Assembly: GCF_000725625.1 (NCBI RefSeq)
Contig: NZ_KL647083.1
Location: forward strand, 300,891 to 364,890
DNA from: Streptomyces sp. NRRL F-6676
GTDB taxonomy: Bacteria; Actinomycetota; Actinomycetes; Streptomycetales; Streptomycetaceae
Direction: 5' to 3'
Length of the DNA: 64,000 bases
Of this stretch, positions 60,293 through 64,000 are shown piece by piece. Both the position numbers and the translations under genes were made by a program. How positions within the stretch are numbered: the first letter of the stretch is position 1; each line of letters starts with the position of its first letter. Under the pieces are notes generated by a model that searched no databases, was not told the DNA's origin, and was given only the letters and a program-made list of their open reading frames with translations.

Positions 60293-60307
60293 GAAGGAAC
60301 ACGCCCG

Positions 60308-60356
60308 CGTCCGCGAACCCGCCCCGGGCACTGTGCCCGGGGCGGGTTCGCGGACG
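60308..60356. terminator. Perfect 23-bp stem hairpin after the PfpI gene
   Basis: Left arm 60308-60330 and right arm 60334-60356 are perfectly complementary with loop CTG. The gene upstream ends at 60292 and the convergent lyase ends at 60444, so it serves as a bidirectional terminator. Confidence 0.9.
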
Positions 60357-60380
60357 GGTCAGGGGCTGGTCCGACGGCTG

Positions 60381-60438
60381 GGGCCTGTCTTCCGGTTCCC
60401 GTCGTCCGGGCGGACGACGGGAACCGGAAGACAGGCCC
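60381..60438. terminator. Perfect 28-bp stem hairpin, terminator of the lyase operon or miniature repeat
   Basis: Left arm 60381-60408 and right arm 60411-60438 with a 2-base loop. The outer ends read GGGCCTGTCTTCC and GGAAGACAGGCCC. It lies six bases past the lyase stop. The length and exactness exceed a normal terminator, so a small inverted-repeat element is possible. Confidence 0.8.
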
Positions 60439-60443
60439 TGGCC

Positions 60444-61793
60444 CTAAGCCCGTCCGACGACGGACCGGGTCATGGCCCCGGCGCTGCCGAGGTAGCCGGA
60501 CGGGTCGGTCAGGCTCCGGATGCGGTCCTCGCCGAGCGCGGCGACGACGTCCCGGTCGGCCAGCAGTGCGCGCACGAGGCCGGAGCCGGTTTCGGTGGCC
60601 CGGGCGCAGGCGGCGTAGACCACCTCGTGGGCGCGCTGCCGGCCGAGGCCGGGAGCGAGGGCCATCATGACGGCCTCGGCCATGATCAGTCCCCCGGTCA
60701 GGTCCAGGTTCTCGCGCATGCGGACACGGTCGACCGTCAGGCCCGTCAGCACCTGGGCCGCCTGCTCCAGGGAGGCGGACAGCAGGAGGAACGCCTCGGG
60801 CACGACGGCCCATTCGACGTGCCAGGGGCCGGTGGCCCGTTCGAAGTCCTGCATCGCCGCGTCCAGCATCGCCGCCGGTTTGTCCCGCAGCAGCTTCGCG
60901 GCGGCGATCATGAGTTCGCTGGAGATGGGGTTGCGCTTCTGCGGCATGGTGGAACTCGCGCCGCGGCCCGTGACGTAGGGCTCGGCCAGCTCGCCGAACT
61001 CCGTCGAGCACATCAGCGCCACGTCGGCGCCGATCTTGCCCACCGAGGCGCCGACGGCGGCGAGGAGCCCGACGATCGCGGTGAGCCCGTCCCGTGCCAC
61101 GTGCCAGGTGATCTCCGGGTCCCGCAGGCCCAGTTCGGCGGCGAGCCCGGCCCGTACGCGCAGCGCCTCGGGTCCCGTGCCGAGCGAGGCGAGGGTGCCG
61201 GCCGCCCCGCCGAACTGGACCATCAGGTCGCGGCGGCGCACCTCGGCCAGCCGCTCGGCGTGGCGGTCCAGTGCCGACAGCCACACCGCGACGCGGTAGC
61301 CGAAGGTGACGGGCAGCGCGTGCTGGAGGTGGGTGCGGCCGGCGGTGACGGTGTCGGCGTGCGCCGCGGCGAGCCGGCGCAACTCCGCCCGCACCCGGTC
61401 CAGTTGGCCGGAGAGCAGCTCGAGCCCCCGGGCGCACCGCAGCATGGTCGCCGTGTCCATGATGTCCTGGGTGGTCGCGCCCCAGTGCAGATGTCCGCCG
61501 GCCTCGCCGCACTGCTCGGCGAGCTGGGTGACCAGGGGCAGGACCGGATAGCCGACGACGGCGGTGTCCCGGCGCAGCCGCTCGCGGTCGAGCCGGGCGG
61601 GGTCGCAGCGTGCGGCGATGGTGTCCGCGGCGTCGGACGGGACGACGCCCACCCGCGCCTGGGCCCGGGCGAGGGCCACCTCGACGCGGACGAGCGTCTC
61701 CAGATACGTCGTCTCGCTGAAGACGTCACGCATCGCGGGGGTGCCGAACATGTCCTGGAACAGCGGGGAGTCGAAGACGGTGCCGCCGTTCAC
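60444..61793 (-). CDS. Fumarase/aspartase-superfamily lyase (PcaB / adenylosuccinate-lyase type)
   Basis: A 449-residue elimination or cycloisomerisation enzyme. The superfamily loop GASSTMPQKRNPIS supplies the catalytic Ser; HWGATTQDIMDTA and GRTHLQHALPVTFG are the other two conserved regions. It is closest in feel to 3-carboxymuconate cycloisomerase (FGTPAMRDVFSETTYLETLV start), but no pca genes flank it, so another substrate is likely. GTG at 61793 overlaps the aldehyde dehydrogenase stop (GTGA). The products of the two genes may act in sequence. Confidence 0.87.
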   Translation of the reverse strand: MNGGTVFDSPLFQDMFGTPAMRDVFSETTYLETLVRVEVALARAQARVGVVPSDAADTIAARCDPARLDRERLRRDTAVVGYPVLPLVTQLAEQCGEAGGHLHWGATTQDIMDTATMLRCARGLELLSGQLDRVRAELRRLAAAHADTVTAGRTHLQHALPVTFGYRVAVWLSALDRHAERLAEVRRRDLMVQFGGAAGTLASLGTGPEALRVRAGLAAELGLRDPEITWHVARDGLTAIVGLLAAVGASVGKIGADVALMCSTEFGELAEPYVTGRGASSTMPQKRNPISSELMIAAAKLLRDKPAAMLDAAMQDFERATGPWHVEWAVVPEAFLLLSASLEQAAQVLTGLTVDRVRMRENLDLTGGLIMAEAVMMALAPGLGRQRAHEVVYAACARATETGSGLVRALLADRDVVAALGEDRIRSLTDPSGYLGSAGAMTRSVVGRA

Positions 61794-63328
61794 CGGGTGC
61801 TCCTCGACGTCCCCGTCGCCCCCGGCCACGAGTCCCCCGGGGCGGGAGGCATGTCGATGGCCAGGTACTTCTGCTCCAGGTACTCGTCGATCCCGGTGTT
61901 GCCGCCCTCGCGGCCGATGCCGGACTGCTTCACGCCGCCGAAGGGCGCGCTGGGATCGGAGACGTAGCCGCGGTTGAGGCCCACCATGCCGGTCTCCAGC
62001 CGCTCGCCCATGCGCAGGGCGCGGTTCAGGTCCCGGGTGTACAGATAGGCGACCAGTCCGAACTCGGTGTCGTTGGCCGCGTGGAGTGCTTCCTCCTCCG
62101 TGGTGAAGGTGCGGATCGCCGCGACCGGCCCGAAGATCTCCTCCCGTGTGATGCGCGCCCCCTCCGGGACGTCGGTGAGCACGGTCGGCGGGTAGAAGTA
62201 CCCGGGACCGTCCGGTGTCCGCCCGCCCGTCCGGATCCGGGCGCCCGCGGCGACGGTCTCGTCGACCAGGTGGGCCACGCGGCGCCGCTGCCGTTCGTCG
62301 ATCAGGGGACCGAGGTCGGTGTCCGGGGCGGTGCCGGGACCGACCGAGAGCGCGTCCATGCGGGCGACCAGCCTGTGCGTGAACTCCTCGGCGACCGCGG
62401 CGTGGACGTGGAAGCGGTTGGCGGCGATGCAGGCCTCGCCGACATTGCGCAGCTTCGCGGTCAGCGCGCCCTCGACCGCGGCGTCCAGGTCGGCGTCCTC
62501 GCACACGAGGAACGGGGCGTTGCCGCCCAGCTCCATGGAGGTGCGCAGCACGGTGTCGGCGGCCCGTGCCAGCAGGAGGCGGCCGACGGCGGTCGAACCG
62601 GTGAAGGAGACCTTGCGCAGCCGGGGGTCGCGCAGGAGGGGTTCGGTGAGCTCGCCGGCCCGGGTGGTGGGCAGGACGTTGAGGACGCCGGCGGGCAGCC
62701 CCGCCTCGGTGAGCACGTCCGCCAGTGCCGCCGACGTCAGGGGTGTCTGCGGGGCCGGCTTGAGCACCATGGTGCAGCCGGCTGCCACGGCCGGTCCGAC
62801 CTTGCGGGCCGGCATCGCCAACGGGGCGTTCCAGGGCGTGATCAGCAGACAGGGTCCCACCGGCTGACGGGTGACCAGCACCCGCGCCGAGCCGTCCTCG
62901 CTGACCTTCCAGGTGCCGTCGACGCGGACGGCCTCCTCGCCGAACCAGCGCAGGTAGTGCGCCGCGTAGTGCACCTCCGCCCGGGACTCGGCGAGGGACT
63001 TGCCCATCTCGGCGGTGATCAGCAGCGCGAACTCCTCGACGCGTGCGAGGAGGAGGTCGTGGGCGCGCCGCAGGATGTCGGCGCGGCGGCGCGGGGGCAC
63101 GGCCGCCCAGCCGGGCTGTGCGGCGCTCGCGGCGTCGAGTGCGGCGGCCGCGTCCGCCGGTCCGGCGTCGGCCACCTCGCACAGCGTCCGGCCGGTGGCG
63201 GGATCCTCCACGGGGAACGTCGCCCCTTCCGCGGCGGGCCGCCAGCGGCCGTCGACGAACACCCCCTTCGCGGTCTGGTCGAGGACGTCGTCCTGGGGAC
63301 GGGTACGGGCTGGAGTCTGTGGGTGCAC
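61790..63328 (-). CDS. Aldehyde dehydrogenase (succinate-semialdehyde dehydrogenase type)
   Basis: A 512-residue NAD(P)-dependent enzyme. Motifs: PWNAPLAMPARKVGPA, FTGSTAVGRLL (cofactor loop), MELGGNAPFLV (general-base Glu), GEACIAANRFHV (nucleophile Cys), EEIFGPVAAI and PFGGVKQSGIGREGG. The last matches GabD-type dehydrogenases. GTG at 63328 with GGAG just upstream is chosen. It is divergent from the XRE-type regulator, with 169 bases between them. With the lyase it may oxidise a semialdehyde from a small dicarboxylate or ring product. Confidence 0.92.
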   Translation of the reverse strand: MHPQTPARTRPQDDVLDQTAKGVFVDGRWRPAAEGATFPVEDPATGRTLCEVADAGPADAAAALDAASAAQPGWAAVPPRRRADILRRAHDLLLARVEEFALLITAEMGKSLAESRAEVHYAAHYLRWFGEEAVRVDGTWKVSEDGSARVLVTRQPVGPCLLITPWNAPLAMPARKVGPAVAAGCTMVLKPAPQTPLTSAALADVLTEAGLPAGVLNVLPTTRAGELTEPLLRDPRLRKVSFTGSTAVGRLLLARAADTVLRTSMELGGNAPFLVCEDADLDAAVEGALTAKLRNVGEACIAANRFHVHAAVAEEFTHRLVARMDALSVGPGTAPDTDLGPLIDERQRRRVAHLVDETVAAGARIRTGGRTPDGPGYFYPPTVLTDVPEGARITREEIFGPVAAIRTFTTEEEALHAANDTEFGLVAYLYTRDLNRALRMGERLETGMVGLNRGYVSDPSAPFGGVKQSGIGREGGNTGIDEYLEQKYLAIDMPPAPGDSWPGATGTSRSTR

Positions 63329-63497
63329 GGTTCTCCACTTCCTGTGCGTGCGGGGGCCACGGTGCGTGGTGGACTCCAGACTGATCCGGGACGACTCCTC
63401 GTGGACGCGCACAGCACGTCCTGCGTGGACGCGGACGCGGCCGCCTAGGACGCGCAGGGCCAGTCGGGAACGGCCCGGATCGGCGAGACTGGGAGGC

Positions 63498-64000
63498 GTG
63501 GCTGAGACCAATCGTGAACTGGCCGACTTCCTGAGACGGGCCCGCGCGCAGGTCGACCCCTCGCGCGCCGGTCTTCCCCCGGACGGCCGGGTCCGGCGTG
63601 TGCCGGGCCTGCGGCGTGAGGAGGTCGCGCTGCTGGCGGGGGTGTCGACCGACTACTACGCCCGTCTGGAACAGGGCAGGCGCATCACGCCGTCCCCCGC
63701 GGTGGTCGAGGCGCTCGGGCGCGCCCTCGGTCTGGACGGTGCCGGCCGGGCCCATCTGCGGGACCTCTTCGGTATCGGCGCGTCCCCGGCGACGGGCGGC
63801 GGCCGTCCTCCCGGGATCCAGCGCGTCCGGCCGGGGCTGTACCAGCTGATCGACGCCCTCGACGGGGAACCCGTGCTGATCCTGGGCCGGCGCACCGACA
63901 TCCTCGCCGCCAACCGCATGGCCCGCGCGCTCTTCGCCGACTTCGACGGCATGCCGCGCCGGGAGCGGAACTACGCGCGCTGGATGTTCCTCGACGAGGA
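63498..64000 (+). CDS. XRE-family regulator with MmyB-like ligand domain (partial, 3' end beyond window)
   Basis: About 167 codons are visible. The helix-turn-helix is clear: ELADFLRRARAQVDP, then GLRREEVALLAGVSTDYYAR, then LEQGRRITPSPAVVEAL. The second domain begins GLYQLIDALDGEPVLILGRR, then DILAANRMARALFADF and RNYARWMFLDE, as in MmyB-type regulators. GTG at 63498 has GGGAGG only one base upstream, so the exact start is uncertain. It likely controls the divergent aldehyde dehydrogenase-lyase operon. Confidence 0.9.
   Translation, partial: MAETNRELADFLRRARAQVDPSRAGLPPDGRVRRVPGLRREEVALLAGVSTDYYARLEQGRRITPSPAVVEALGRALGLDGAGRAHLRDLFGIGASPATGGGRPPGIQRVRPGLYQLIDALDGEPVLILGRRTDILAANRMARALFADFDGMPRRERNYARWMFLDE

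Noticed and set aside
60381..60438. Insertion sequence at the long hairpin
   Set aside because: There is no transposase frame and only 58 bases in total; kept as a terminator with a possible miniature-element origin.

Overview
The window is very GC-rich, almost fully coding, starts many genes with GTG, and packs operons with ATGA or GTGA stop-start overlaps. Together with the families present (SWIM/SNF2 pair, secreted Tat lipoproteins, IucA/IucC siderophore enzymes, type I PKS) and intergenic repeats of the GGCGCGGGGAAC / GCCCCGCGCCCCT kind, this points to a Streptomyces chromosome. No rRNA, tRNA, CRISPR array or transposase was seen. All calls come from reading the sequence; no database search was run.

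Layout. 0-3.2 kb: SWIM-like (partial) and SNF2 helicase genes on the minus strand. 3.4-10.2 kb: a sugar-uptake unit (membrane protein, ROK kinase, ABC ATPase, permease, lipoprotein binding protein, GntR regulator) with a divergent Gfo/Idh/MocA dehydrogenase. 10.3-24.7 kb: a catabolic island with P450, AraC activator, a decayed NmrA-like gene, YciI, alpha/beta hydrolase, extradiol dioxygenase, fumarylacetoacetase-like hydrolase, two LigM/DesA-like tetrahydrofolate-dependent O-demethylases, an ACMSD-type amidohydrolase, and a dedicated one-carbon set (MetF-like, PurU, FolP, FolD). The genes fit together as removal of methyl groups from a methoxylated aromatic onto folate, oxidation of methyl-THF to formate, resupply of folate, and ring cleavage. 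24.9-32.4 kb: more conserved chromosome (quinone oxidoreductase-like, RibD-like reductase, AIM24, IclR/AllR-like regulator, MobA-like transferase, malate synthase, HipA-like kinase).

32.5-47.6 kb is the most unusual part. A complete oleABCD set (thiolase, beta-lactone decarboxylase, beta-lactone synthetase, reductase) lies in one tightly coupled operon with an ACP and a FabF-like ketosynthase. Divergent from it is a single 2508-residue highly reducing PKS with order KS-AT-DH-(degenerate MT)-ER-KR-ACP and no thioesterase. The inference is that a PKS- and/or ACP-borne chain feeds OleA head-to-head condensation, giving a beta-lactone or a long-chain olefin. A PsiD-like, PSD-family decarboxylase sits convergently at the operon end.

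47.7-51.1 kb: two divergent NIS siderophore synthetases. 51.2-53.3 kb: a VWA-domain exported protein and a partner. 53.4-56.8 kb: HxlR regulator with twin palindromes, aminotransferase, histidine phosphatase, unknown protein. 57.1-60.3 kb: GH89 alpha-N-acetylglucosaminidase and a DJ-1/PfpI protein. 60.4-64 kb: fumarase-superfamily lyase plus aldehyde dehydrogenase, divergent from an XRE/MmyB-like regulator cut by the window edge.

A recurring oddity is short tandem duplication (9 to 44 bp), mostly in multiples of three inside genes and also at gene ends. The most striking is a duplicated stop-start junction between oleB and oleC that makes two 15-codon mini-ORFs.
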